Assembly: GCA_039908285.1 (NCBI GenBank)
Contig: JAMOBE010000099.1
Coordinates: 1-13,203, forward strand
DNA from: JAMOBE01 sp039908285
GTDB lineage: Bacteria; Pseudomonadota; Alphaproteobacteria; Rhodospirillales; Rhodospirillaceae
Length of the DNA stretch: 13,203 nt
Reading direction: 5' to 3'
Below are positions 1-6,720 of the stretch, piece by piece (positions within the stretch are counted from its first letter, which is position 1; every line of letters starts with the position of its first letter). The notes under the pieces were generated by a model. That model was not told the origin of the DNA and made no database searches. It saw only the letters and a list, made by a program, of their open reading frames with translations. The translations under genes and the position numbers were made by a program.

Positions 1-24
1 CCTCTCCCCCTCGAGGGGGAGAGG
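1..24. repeat. Perfect 24-bp palindrome
   Basis: The first 24 bases are CCTCTCCCCCTC followed directly by its exact reverse complement, giving a 12-bp stem with no loop. It lies 44 bp before the cbiB start. On either strand the RNA would form a very stable GC hairpin, but no T-run follows, so it is not a classical intrinsic terminator. C-rich/G-rich palindromes of this kind are common dispersed repeats in alphaproteobacterial genomes. Whether this one terminates an upstream gene cannot be judged, because the window begins here. Confidence 0.6.
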
Positions 25-68
25 GAGTAAAGGGTCCCAATACATTTTCAGGCTCTGAGAGAATGTGA

Positions 69-1067
69 ATGCTTCCCTTCGGGTATGGTGGCGGTCATGC
101 CGATCCCTATCTGCTGCTGATGGCGGCGCTCGTCCTCGATGCCGCGGTCGGGGAGATGCCGTTTTTGTTCCGCCGCGTCCCCCATCCGGTGGTGATCATC
201 GGCAGGACCATCGCCTTTCTCGACGAGAAGCTCAACCGCGCCCATCGCGGCGCCATGGATCGGGCGGTGCGGGGGCTGGCGGTGGTGGCGCTGCTGACGA
301 CGGGGGCGGCCGCCATCGGCTGGGGCGTGCGGCTTGGGACCGAGGAGATCCCGTTCGGCTGGGTGGTGGAGCTGTTCCTGGTCGTCACCATGATCGCCCA
401 GCGCAGCCTCCATGACCACGTCCGGGCCGTGGCGCGGGGCCTCGATCGTGACGGCCTCGAGGGCGGTCGCGAGGCGGTCGCCATGATCTGCGGCCGCGAC
501 ACCGAGCAGCTCGACGGCCACGGCGTCGCCCGCGCCGCCATCGAAAGTTGCGCCGAGAACTTCAGCGACGGCGTGGTGGCGCCGGTGTTCTGGTACGTGC
601 TGTTCGGGCTGCCAGGGCTGCTGGTCTACAAGACCGTCAACACCCTCGACAGCATGATCGGCCATCGCAGCGAGCGCTATCGGGCCTTCGGCTTCGCCGC
701 CGCCCGTCTCGACGACCTGATGAACCTGATTCCCGCCCGCCTCTCCGGCCTGTACCTCGCCCTCGCCGCCGTGTTCGTGCCGACGGCGCGGCCGCTGGCG
801 GCGGTCGCCACCATGGTGCGTGACGCCCGCCGGCACCGCTCCCCCAACTCCGGCTGGCCCGAGGCGGCCATGGCCGGGGCGCTGGATCTCGCCCTGGCCG
901 GACCGCGTCGCTACCGGGGCTATGAGGTGCTGGACGAGTGGATCGGCGCCGGCCGTCGCGAGGCCGAGGCCCGCGACATCGCCCGCGCCCTCGGCGTTTT
1001 CGGCGTCGCCTGCCTCATCAATGCCGGCGGGGTGGTGGGGATATGGCTGGCCCGTCTGACGCTATAG
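69..1067 (+). CDS. cbiB: Adenosylcobinamide-phosphate synthase (CbiB/CobD)
   Basis: This is the integral membrane enzyme of cobalamin synthesis that joins adenosylcobyric acid to aminopropanol (or its phosphate) to give adenosylcobinamide (phosphate). The 332-residue product has the usual family length and several hydrophobic segments. Conserved blocks include HPVVIIGR near residue 39, CGRDT near 141, AAIESCAENFSDGVVAPVFW at 156-175, YKTVNTLDSMIGH at 187-199 and RSPNSGWPEAAMAGAL near 256. ATG at 69 is the first start in frame and leads directly into the expected DPYLLL segment; no strong ribosome binding site is obvious. The stop codon lies inside a 15-bp tandem repeat and the gene end overlaps the convergent MotB-like gene by 50 bp. 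Only 68 bp of upstream sequence is visible, so a cobalamin riboswitch cannot be assessed. The family assignment is secure; naming varies (cbiB or cobD). Confidence 0.96.
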   Translation: MLPFGYGGGHADPYLLLMAALVLDAAVGEMPFLFRRVPHPVVIIGRTIAFLDEKLNRAHRGAMDRAVRGLAVVALLTTGAAAIGWGVRLGTEEIPFGWVVELFLVVTMIAQRSLHDHVRAVARGLDRDGLEGGREAVAMICGRDTEQLDGHGVARAAIESCAENFSDGVVAPVFWYVLFGLPGLLVYKTVNTLDSMIGHRSERYRAFGFAAARLDDLMNLIPARLSGLYLALAAVFVPTARPLAAVATMVRDARRHRSPNSGWPEAAMAGALDLALAGPRRYRGYEVLDEWIGAGRREAEARDIARALGVFGVACLINAGGVVGIWLARLTL

Positions 1068-1746
1068 GTTCTGGCGCTTTAGGTTCTGACGCTTTAGTCC
1101 TGGCTCGGTCGTCGGCCACGGTGCGGAAGGTCATGCGGAGCATGCGGGCCTCGCCCGGCTCCAGGCCGAACACGGCGGTATCGGGGGGGGCGCCGCGTCG
1201 CCACATCTCGCGGGCCAGGGCGCCGACGCGGGCCACCTCGGTGGTCTCGGTGGTGGGCAGGACGGCGTCGACGCCCACCACGGCCTCCATCAGGGTGCGC
1301 TGGCCCTCCGGCGGCAGGCTCAGCGCCGCCACCAGGCGGTCCAGCAGCCGGCCCTGGGCCGGCCGCAGGGTCGCGGTATCGGGAAAGAACAGGGCATCGG
1401 CTTCGAACCGGGCCTCCATCAGGTCCCCGGGCTGCACCATCCGGATGCGGACCGCCGGGATGGCCGTCTCTATCGCGTCCCTGACCTCGGTTACCAGGGG
1501 AGGCGGGCCGGAGGGATGGGGCTCGGTCGTCGGGGGCTGGGTGGGGGACGGCTCGGCGAAGGTGGCGGCCAGACTGTTGCTGACCTCCCGCGTCCGGATG
1601 CCGTCAAGGGACGACATCGCCGTCAGCACGACGAAGAACACCAGCAGCAGCAGGAACAGCGACAGCATCAGCGACGAGGTGCCGAAACTGTCCCCCGCCG
1701 GTCGCGGCCTTTGCGGACCAGGCCAGGGGTCCTCGGGCACCCCCAT
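1018..1746 (-). CDS. MotB/OmpA-like single-helix membrane protein
   Basis: The 242-aa protein has a proline-rich cytoplasmic start, one strong transmembrane helix at about residues 25-44 (SLMLSLFLLLLVFFVVLTAM), a proline/threonine-rich linker (65-83) and a C-terminal part (about 85-220) resembling a divergent OmpA/MotB peptidoglycan-binding domain, with LFFPDTATLRPAQGRLLDRL near 119. The helix context FGTSSLM resembles the MotB/PomB context where the proton-carrying Asp occurs, but here Ser is present, so ion flow is unlikely. A C-terminal tail repeats KASEP/KAPEP, encoded by 15-bp tandem repeats. The ATG at 1746 lies 5 nt from the edge of a 165-bp hairpin element that separates it from the dehydrogenase gene upstream. 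The gene converges on cbiB and overlaps it by 50 bp. Topology is confident; function is unknown, possibly an envelope-spanning partner of a MotA/TolQ-like protein. Confidence 0.8.
   Translation of the reverse strand: MGVPEDPWPGPQRPRPAGDSFGTSSLMLSLFLLLLVFFVVLTAMSSLDGIRTREVSNSLAATFAEPSPTQPPTTEPHPSGPPPLVTEVRDAIETAIPAVRIRMVQPGDLMEARFEADALFFPDTATLRPAQGRLLDRLVAALSLPPEGQRTLMEAVVGVDAVLPTTETTEVARVGALAREMWRRGAPPDTAVFGLEPGEARMLRMTFRTVADDRARTKASEPKAPEPIASDGPAISPPPRRH
1058..1102. repeat. Three tandem 15-bp units at the convergent gene ends
   Basis: Three successive 15-mers, GACGCTATAGGTTCT, GGCGCTTTAGGTTCT and GACGCTTTAGTCCTG, differ at a few positions. The first contains the TAG stop of cbiB (1065-1067). 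On the minus strand they encode the repeated tail KASEP-KAPEP-IASD of the MotB-like protein. The unit is a multiple of three, so copy number can change without breaking the minus-strand frame. Confidence 0.7.
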
Positions 1747-1751
1747 GGACC

Positions 1752-1916
1752 TAACCCGTATTTCTCACCGGTCCGGCGGATGCTGGCTTGATCTTTGATC
1801 CGCCTATGATTTTTCCTCCCTTGCCAATACATCCAGTATTGGCGGCGGTCGGAAAAACCATAGGCAAATCAAATCTCTGCGCCATCATTCCGCGTCCCGG
1901 TGAGAAATACGGGCTA
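1752..1916 (-). mobile_element. 165-bp hairpin MITE-like element, copy 1
   Basis: The element has TA at both ends and terminal inverted repeats at 1755-1771 (CCCGTATTTCTCACCGG) and 1897-1913, which are perfectly complementary. Inside, 1794-1808 pairs with 1859-1873 with two C.A oppositions, the TTTTTCC/GGAAAAA arms pair, and CCAATAC/GTATTGG closes an ATCCA loop at 1831-1835. It is about 93% identical to the copy at 8312-8476. It encodes no protein and is visibly less GC-rich than its surroundings. Its right edge supplies the TAG stop (1914-1916) of the dehydrogenase gene, and its left edge is 5 nt from the MotB-like start. TA-flanked, non-coding, inverted-repeat elements are typical of MITEs moved by IS630/Tc1-type transposases; no such transposase is in the window. 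Minus orientation is chosen because non-Watson-Crick pairs become G.U there. Confidence 0.85.
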
Positions 1917-3197
1917 CATCCGCCAGAGAATCACGCCCTCGGGCACGGTGGCGCGGTCCAGCACCGCCTTGACGTCGGCGACGAAGCCCCGGCCATTGAC
2001 CAGGCAGCGGCGGATGAGACTCCAGCCCTCGGCCCGGTACGGCCGGTGGGGCGTGGCCAGCACCACCGCGTCGGCCGGGGTCAGATCCGCGAGCGGCACC
2101 AGGGACAGGCCGTACTCCTCATGCACCCGCTCGGGCTCGGCCAGGGGGTCGGCGACCTGCACCTGGACGCCGAAGCTCTCCAGTTCCCGCACGATGTCCA
2201 CCACCCGGGTGTTGCGGAAGTCGGGCACATCCTCCTTGAAGGTCAGCCCGAGCACGGCGACCCGCGGCCGGGCCGTGCCCTCGCGCATGAGCTGGCGCAC
2301 CACCCGCCGTGCGACGAACTGGCCCATGGTGTCGTTGATGCGCCGCCCGGCCAGGATCACCTGGGGGTGGTAGCCCACCTGCTCGGCGCGATGGGTCAGG
2401 TAGAACGGGTCGACGCCGATGCAGTGTCCGCCCACCAGTCCCGGCGTGAAGCGCAGGAAGTTCCACTTGGTGCCGGCGGCGGCCAGCACGTCGTGGGTGT
2501 CGATGCCAAGCCGCTGGCAGATCAGCGCCAGCTCGTTCATCAGGGCGATGTTGAGGTCGCGCTGGGTATTCTCCACCACCTTGGCCGCTTCGGCGGTGGC
2601 GATGGTGGGAGCGCGGTGGATGCCGGCCCGCACCACGCTGCCATAGACCGCCGCGACCACGTCCAGGGTGGCGGCATCCTGGCCGGCCACCACCTTCATG
2701 ATCGATTCGAAGCGATGCTCGCGGTCACCGGGGTTGATGCGTTCCGGGCTGTAGCCGACGGTGAAGTCGGGGCCGCAGATCAGGCCGGAGGCCTCCTCCA
2801 GCGCCGGGACGCAGGCCTCCTCGGTGGCGCCGGGATAGACCGTCGACTCGAAGACGACGATGTCGCCGCGCTTCAGGTTGGGACCGACGCTGTGGCAGGC
2901 GGACACCAGGTGGCCGAGATCGGGGCGGTTGGTGTCGTTGATGGGCGTCGGCACGGTGACGATGTGAAAGTCGGCGTCGCGCAGGTCGGCCGGGTCGGAG
3001 GTCAGGCGCAGCCCGGCCTCGGCCAGGGTGGCGGCGTCGACCTCGCCGGTGGAATCGACTCCGCCGCGCAACCGCTCGATGCGCCGCTGATCGATGTCGA
3101 AGGCGATGACCGGGGCGCCCTGGCGCCCGAACGCCACCGCGACCGGTAGCCCGACATAACCCAGGCCGATGACGGAAATCCTGCGACCGTGCTGCAT
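1914..3197 (-). CDS. UDP-N-acetylhexosamine 6-dehydrogenase (WbpO/TviB-like)
   Basis: This is a cytoplasmic UDP-glucose/GDP-mannose dehydrogenase family enzyme, which oxidises C6 of a nucleotide sugar to a uronic acid in two NAD-dependent steps. The N-terminal Rossmann motif is VIGLGYVGLP (residues 9-18). GYSPERINPGD, the helix ENTQRDLNIALMNELALICQ, and the catalytic block GLVGGHCIGVDPFYLTH with Cys near 259 all follow, then the C-terminal domain with GLTFKEDVPDFRNTR. The GYSPERINPGD and AAGTKWNF wording matches the WbpO/TviB branch acting on UDP-GlcNAc or UDP-GalNAc rather than on UDP-glucose. ATG at 3197 is chosen because it gives the family's usual short lead; a GTG at 3230 would add 11 residues. 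The gene follows the TPR glycosyltransferase by 87 nt, so it probably supplies a uronic sugar donor for surface or protein glycosylation. Its stop TAG overlaps the 165-bp element. The exact substrate is inferred. Confidence 0.93.
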   Translation of the reverse strand: MQHGRRISVIGLGYVGLPVAVAFGRQGAPVIAFDIDQRRIERLRGGVDSTGEVDAATLAEAGLRLTSDPADLRDADFHIVTVPTPINDTNRPDLGHLVSACHSVGPNLKRGDIVVFESTVYPGATEEACVPALEEASGLICGPDFTVGYSPERINPGDREHRFESIMKVVAGQDAATLDVVAAVYGSVVRAGIHRAPTIATAEAAKVVENTQRDLNIALMNELALICQRLGIDTHDVLAAAGTKWNFLRFTPGLVGGHCIGVDPFYLTHRAEQVGYHPQVILAGRRINDTMGQFVARRVVRQLMREGTARPRVAVLGLTFKEDVPDFRNTRVVDIVRELESFGVQVQVADPLAEPERVHEEYGLSLVPLADLTPADAVVLATPHRPYRAEGWSLIRRCLVNGRGFVADVKAVLDRATVPEGVILWRM

Positions 3198-3249
3198 CTG
3201 TCCGCTTCTATATCCAGGGGGTGTGACCACGTCTGTGTACGCCTACCCA

Positions 3250-3288
3250 CCCGAATCGGGCAAGAGCCGAGTGATCCAGTCCGATCAC
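3250..3288 (-). other. Two small hairpins after the glycosyltransferase gene
   Basis: CCCGA-A-TCGGG (3250-3260) and GTGATC-N6-GATCAC (3271-3288) are short perfect inverted repeats. The second spans the TGA stop of the glycosyltransferase gene (3285-3287). Neither is followed by a T-run on the minus strand, so strong termination is not indicated. They may stabilise the mRNA end or attenuate read-through into the dehydrogenase gene, or be chance in GC-rich DNA. Confidence 0.3.
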
Positions 3289-5363
3289 TGACGGGCTTGC
3301 CGCCGCCACTCGTCCCACAGCCCCCATAGCCGGGCTTCGAGGGCTTGAGTGTAGCCCAGTCCATCGCAGAGTGGCGAGGCCGCAACTCGCTGCCGCAGAC
3401 CGGCCCGCAGGGCGGCGAGGCGCTGCCGGTCGCCGGCCAGGGCGGCGGCGGCGGCGACGAAGCCGTCGGCATCGGCGGCCACCAGCTCATCCAGGCCGAC
3501 AACCGTCAGGTGGCTGGCGGCATGGCGGCCAAAGAACGCCAGCCCCGGCATGGCTACCACCGGCACCCCCATCCACAGGGCCTCCAGTGTGGTTACGCCT
3601 CCCGAGTATGGCTGGGTATCGAGGGCGATGTCGATGTGGTGGTAGGTGGCGAGGTTGCCAGCCTGGTCGGTCAGGCCGAGAAACGTGACCCGCTCGGGAC
3701 CGATCCCTCCGTCGGCGAACCGGGCGGCGGTGTGGGCCCGGGTGGCCGGATCTGACAGGGCTCCGGCCTTGACCAGCAGCCGCGACCCCGGCACGGCGTC
3801 CAGCACCCGCCGCCACAGGGCGACCGTCGGCCCGCTCACCTTTGACAGGTTGTTGAGGGAGCCGAAGGTGACGACGCCCGCCGCTGCCGCCGCCATCGGC
3901 AGGGGCGACACCGCTGGCGCTCCCTCCGGCGGCTGCCAGCACACGTAGCCGTGGGGCATGCGGATCACCCGCTCGGTGAACAGGGACTCGCAGCCGGGCG
4001 GGGCCTGCACCGGGTCGAGGATCACCGCGTCCATGGCGTCGAGACCGCTGGAAAAGCAGCAGCCGAGGGCCAGCACCTGCACCGGGGCCGGCCGCAGGGC
4101 GAAGGCGAGAAGGTCGGCCGGGGCCGTGAACCCTCCCAGGTTGACCAGGACCTGGATGCCGTCGGCCCGCACCCGCCCGGCCAGGGCCGCAGGCGACAGG
4201 GCCGCCGCGTCCACCCAGGCGTCGGCGGCCTGGCGCAGGCGGTCGGTGACCGCGTCCTGGATGAGACCGGTGTGGTAACAGGTTACCTGTACCGCGTTGC
4301 GATCACGAGCCGCCAGCACCGGCTCCAGGAAGGAGGCCACCGGGTGGGCTCGCAGATCCCCTGAGACATAGCCGATGCGCAGCCGACCGGACGACTCGTC
4401 CCCTGGTTCCGGCGGCGGGGAAGCAGGAGGGGCGTGACGATCGTTCCAGCGGCGATGCTCGGCCAGAATCGCCTCCGGCGTCGTGTCCGGGTCGTAATAA
4501 AGGCAGAAGCAGTGGTTGCCGTGCAGGACCGGATTGTCGGGATGCCGGGCGAGGACGTCGCGGAACTGGGCCAGTCCCTCGGCGATCCTCCCCTGTTCGA
4601 TGCGGGCGACGGCCAGATTGTTGCCGGCGGCCAGGTCGTCGGGATCGGCGGCCAACACCAGGGCTTGGCAGGTGGCTGCCTCCTCGAGCCGCCCCTGGCT
4701 GCGCAGGATGTCGCCAAGCCGATTGCGGGCGCGGTGCAGACGCGGGTCGAGCGCCAGGGCATCGGCGCAGGCGGCGGCGGCCTCGTCGAGTCGCCTCAGG
4801 ACGGCCAGGGCGTCGGCGCGGCCGGCATGGCCATCGGCGGCCCCGGGCTCTCGTCGGATCACCTGGTCGAAGGCGTCCAGCGCCTCCCCGGCCCGTCCCA
4901 GGGCCAGGAGGGCGGTCCCCAGGTTGAACCAGGCCGGCAGCAGGTCGGCGTTGCAGGCGACGGCGTCGGCGAACCCTTGAGCGGCGCCCTCGTGGTCGCG
5001 GTGGGCGACGGCCACCAGGCCGAGACCGTTGTGGGCCTCGGCCAGTCGGGGCTCCAGGGAGAGGGCCTGCCGGTAGGCGACGGCGGCGCCGTCTCCGTCA
5101 CCATCCTCACGCAGGGCCTCGCCCAGGTTGACGTACCAGGCGGCCTCAGCAGGACGCAGGGCGACGGCGCGGCGGATCAGCCGCACCGCCTCGCCCGGCC
5201 GCCCCAGGTTCCGTTCGGCGATGCCGAGAAGCTGGAGGGCGTCGGCATCGTCGGGTCGCACCGCCAGCACGGCCCGGCACGACCGTCCCCCCTCGGCCCA
5301 GCGGCCGGCCCGCAGGTGGGCGACGGCGTCCGCCAGGGTGGGAATGGCCGCATCAAGAGTCAT
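3285..5363 (-). CDS. TPR-repeat O-linked GlcNAc transferase-like glycosyltransferase (GT41 type)
   Basis: The 692-aa protein has about seven TPR repeats at residues 10-285 (for example AWYVNLGEALRE, AHNGLGLVAVAHRD, AWFNLGTALLALGRAGEAL), then a SPINDLY/OGT-type catalytic domain from about 325. Catalytic hallmarks are present: RIGYVSGDLRAHP with the family histidine near 340, FGSLNNLSKVS with the conserved lysine near 508, and DTQPYSGGVTTLEALWMGVP near 582-602. These enzymes attach a sugar from a UDP donor to Ser/Thr of proteins, the TPRs binding the acceptor. ATG at 5363 is chosen because it overlaps the stop of the preceding small membrane protein gene as ATGA, and because the upstream in-frame stretch is low-complexity. 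It probably glycosylates a protein or envelope component using donors from the downstream dehydrogenase pathway. The acceptor is unknown. A second, divergent paralogue lies at 8534-10699. Confidence 0.93.
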   Translation of the reverse strand: MTLDAAIPTLADAVAHLRAGRWAEGGRSCRAVLAVRPDDADALQLLGIAERNLGRPGEAVRLIRRAVALRPAEAAWYVNLGEALREDGDGDGAAVAYRQALSLEPRLAEAHNGLGLVAVAHRDHEGAAQGFADAVACNADLLPAWFNLGTALLALGRAGEALDAFDQVIRREPGAADGHAGRADALAVLRRLDEAAAACADALALDPRLHRARNRLGDILRSQGRLEEAATCQALVLAADPDDLAAGNNLAVARIEQGRIAEGLAQFRDVLARHPDNPVLHGNHCFCLYYDPDTTPEAILAEHRRWNDRHAPPASPPPEPGDESSGRLRIGYVSGDLRAHPVASFLEPVLAARDRNAVQVTCYHTGLIQDAVTDRLRQAADAWVDAAALSPAALAGRVRADGIQVLVNLGGFTAPADLLAFALRPAPVQVLALGCCFSSGLDAMDAVILDPVQAPPGCESLFTERVIRMPHGYVCWQPPEGAPAVSPLPMAAAAAGVVTFGSLNNLSKVSGPTVALWRRVLDAVPGSRLLVKAGALSDPATRAHTAARFADGGIGPERVTFLGLTDQAGNLATYHHIDIALDTQPYSGGVTTLEALWMGVPVVAMPGLAFFGRHAASHLTVVGLDELVAADADGFVAAAAALAGDRQRLAALRAGLRQRVAASPLCDGLGYTQALEARLWGLWDEWRRQARQ

Positions 5364-5668
5364 CGTCGCCGTTGCTCCATCATCTCGTTCAGATCGGCGA
5401 TCACCCGTCTCAACTCGGGGGCCTGTCCCTCGGACTGGGCCGTCACCTCCCGCCCAGTATCGCACCGGAGTCGCGCCAAGTCTTCATTGGCGAGACGACG
5501 GGCCGTTTCCATGGCGTCGGCGGCGCGGATGATGCGGCCGACAGCCTCGGTCAGGGAACCGGCCACCGACGACAGCCACACCGTCACCACCACCGCTCCG
5601 ATGATCAGTACCGCCACCAGCATGACCGGCACACCCGGATGCTCGAGAACCTGGAGAACAGGAACCAT
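5360..5668 (-). CDS. Small single-helix membrane protein, translationally coupled to the glycosyltransferase
   Basis: The 102-aa product has one transmembrane helix at about residues 13-34 (VPVMLVAVLIIGAVVVTVWL), followed by a charged, helical, soluble tail rich in Arg, Glu and Ala, possibly a coiled coil. I do not recognise the family. The ATG at 5668 is chosen because AGGGGAG sits 7 nt upstream, an excellent ribosome binding site. A longer in-frame start near 5731 would add a less plausible lead. Its TGA overlaps the glycosyltransferase ATG as ATGA (5360-5363), so the two are almost certainly translated in a coupled way. It could anchor the glycosyltransferase or its acceptor at the membrane, but this is inference from position only. 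The upstream hydrolase gene ends 99 nt before it. Confidence 0.8.
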   Translation of the reverse strand: MVPVLQVLEHPGVPVMLVAVLIIGAVVVTVWLSSVAGSLTEAVGRIIRAADAMETARRLANEDLARLRCDTGREVTAQSEGQAPELRRVIADLNEMMEQRRR

Positions 5669-5767
5669 GAGGAGTCTCCCCTGGCTGCAACGACGGAGGG
5701 GATCATACGACAGGGCGGCAGGGGGGCACATCCCGCAGTCGGTGTACCGCGAATGGTGATCACCAGA

Positions 5768-6718
5768 TCAGGGCAGTCCTATCCACAGAAGGATGTCGTC
5801 CCACACCACCTGGGCCTTCAGGTCCCGCAGCAGCATGTGGTAGCCGTCGGGATAGAACACGACTTTGCGCTGTGTGTCGGCGTCGTGGGGGAGGGCATCG
5901 ATGGTGCGGGCCACCGCCTCCCTGGGGATGATCTCGTCCTTGTCGCCGTAGAGCAGCAACAGGGGGATCCGGAGCCTGGGGGCGGCGGCGAGGGCGGCAT
6001 CCATGAGGTCCGCCAGGCCATGGATGGCGTCCACCCGGGTCTCCTTGATCACCAGCGGATCACGGCCCAGGGCTCGCAGCATCTCGATGTTGTCGGAGGC
6101 CCTGATCTTCAGGCCGCGCCCCGTCAGCGTCAGCCATGGCACGGTGTGGGCCGACAGGAACAGGGCCACGCGGTGGGGCAGGGGCATGGTCTCCCGTCCC
6201 CACACCGCCGGAGCCACCAGGATCACGCTGTCGACGCGGGGCGGGGCGGGGCCGGTCGCCGCCACCATCGCCACCGCCCCCCCCATGCTGTCGCCCAGCA
6301 GGTGGAGCGGCACGCCGGGATGGCGGCGCCCGATCTCGGCGGCAATGTCGGCGACATCGGCGACCATGCGCTCCGTCCCCGCCCACAGGCCGACATGGGG
6401 AGAGGCGCCGAAGCCGCGCTGATCATAGGCATAGACGGCGATGCCCTGCCCGGCCAGATACTGACCCGGCGCGTCGAAGGCTTTTGCGTAGTCGTTGAAG
6501 CCATGCAGGGCGATCACGACCGCCCGTGGCGCGCCCTCCACCGGCTGCCAGCAGCGCACCGGCAGCACCAGTCCATCGCGGGTCACGAACCCCTGACTGC
6601 CAAGGGCCGGAATCGTCGCCACCGGTCCGGGCGGTTGCAGGGTCGGTGCGCAGCCAAAGAGCAGACCGGCACAGAGCAGACCAGTACAGAGCAGACCGGC
6701 CCCAAGGACTCGATGCAT
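5768..6718 (-). CDS. Lipoprotein alpha/beta hydrolase, lysophospholipase/monoacylglycerol-lipase-like
   Basis: The 316-aa protein starts with a lipoprotein signal peptide: a short basic start, a leucine-rich core and the lipobox LFGC with Cys at 23, so the mature protein should be lipid-anchored in the envelope. The rest is a serine hydrolase (Hydrolase_4/S33 fold): oxyanion region LHGFNDYAKAF (71-81), YDQRGFGAS (98-106), the nucleophile elbow GDSMGGA with Ser144, Asp in YGDKDEIIP (near 261), and His in DGYHMLLRD (294). The family cleaves monoacylglycerols or lysophospholipids; the true substrate is unknown. ATG at 6718 begins 2 nt after the ABC ATPase stop, so they form an operon. The signal core is encoded by three 15-bp tandem repeats (GLLCT, GLLCA, GLLFG), an unusual origin for a leader. 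Confidence 0.92.
   Translation of the reverse strand: MHRVLGAGLLCTGLLCAGLLFGCAPTLQPPGPVATIPALGSQGFVTRDGLVLPVRCWQPVEGAPRAVVIALHGFNDYAKAFDAPGQYLAGQGIAVYAYDQRGFGASPHVGLWAGTERMVADVADIAAEIGRRHPGVPLHLLGDSMGGAVAMVAATGPAPPRVDSVILVAPAVWGRETMPLPHRVALFLSAHTVPWLTLTGRGLKIRASDNIEMLRALGRDPLVIKETRVDAIHGLADLMDAALAAAPRLRIPLLLLYGDKDEIIPREAVARTIDALPHDADTQRKVVFYPDGYHMLLRDLKAQVVWDDILLWIGLP
6658..6702. repeat. Three tandem 15-bp repeats in the lipoprotein leader
   Basis: AGAGCAGACCGGCAC, AGAGCAGACCAGTAC and AGAGCAGACCGGCCC follow each other without gap. On the minus strand they encode the hydrophobic core of the hydrolase signal peptide as five-residue units beginning GLL. Because the unit keeps the frame, slippage would lengthen or shorten the leader without breaking the gene. 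Confidence 0.8.
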
Positions 6719-6720
6719 GA

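Noticed and set aside
48..836. Minus-strand open frame of 262 codons opposite cbiB
   Set aside because: His/Gly/Ala-rich shadow; cbiB on the plus strand carries all conserved motifs.
1752..1916. Intrinsic terminator for the dehydrogenase gene
   Set aside because: The hairpin is far longer than a terminator stem, no U-run follows its 3' arm on the minus strand, and the same sequence recurs at 8312-8476 with TA ends, which fits a mobile element better.
1788..3149. Long plus-strand open frame starting MIFDPPMIFPPLPIHP, with a near-identical start in another frame at 8348-8650
   Set aside because: The shared start comes only from the plus strand of the two element copies; the remainder is antisense to the dehydrogenase (copy 1) or runs into the glycosyltransferase 3' end (copy 2). 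The codons lack protein-like conservation, so these are not genes.
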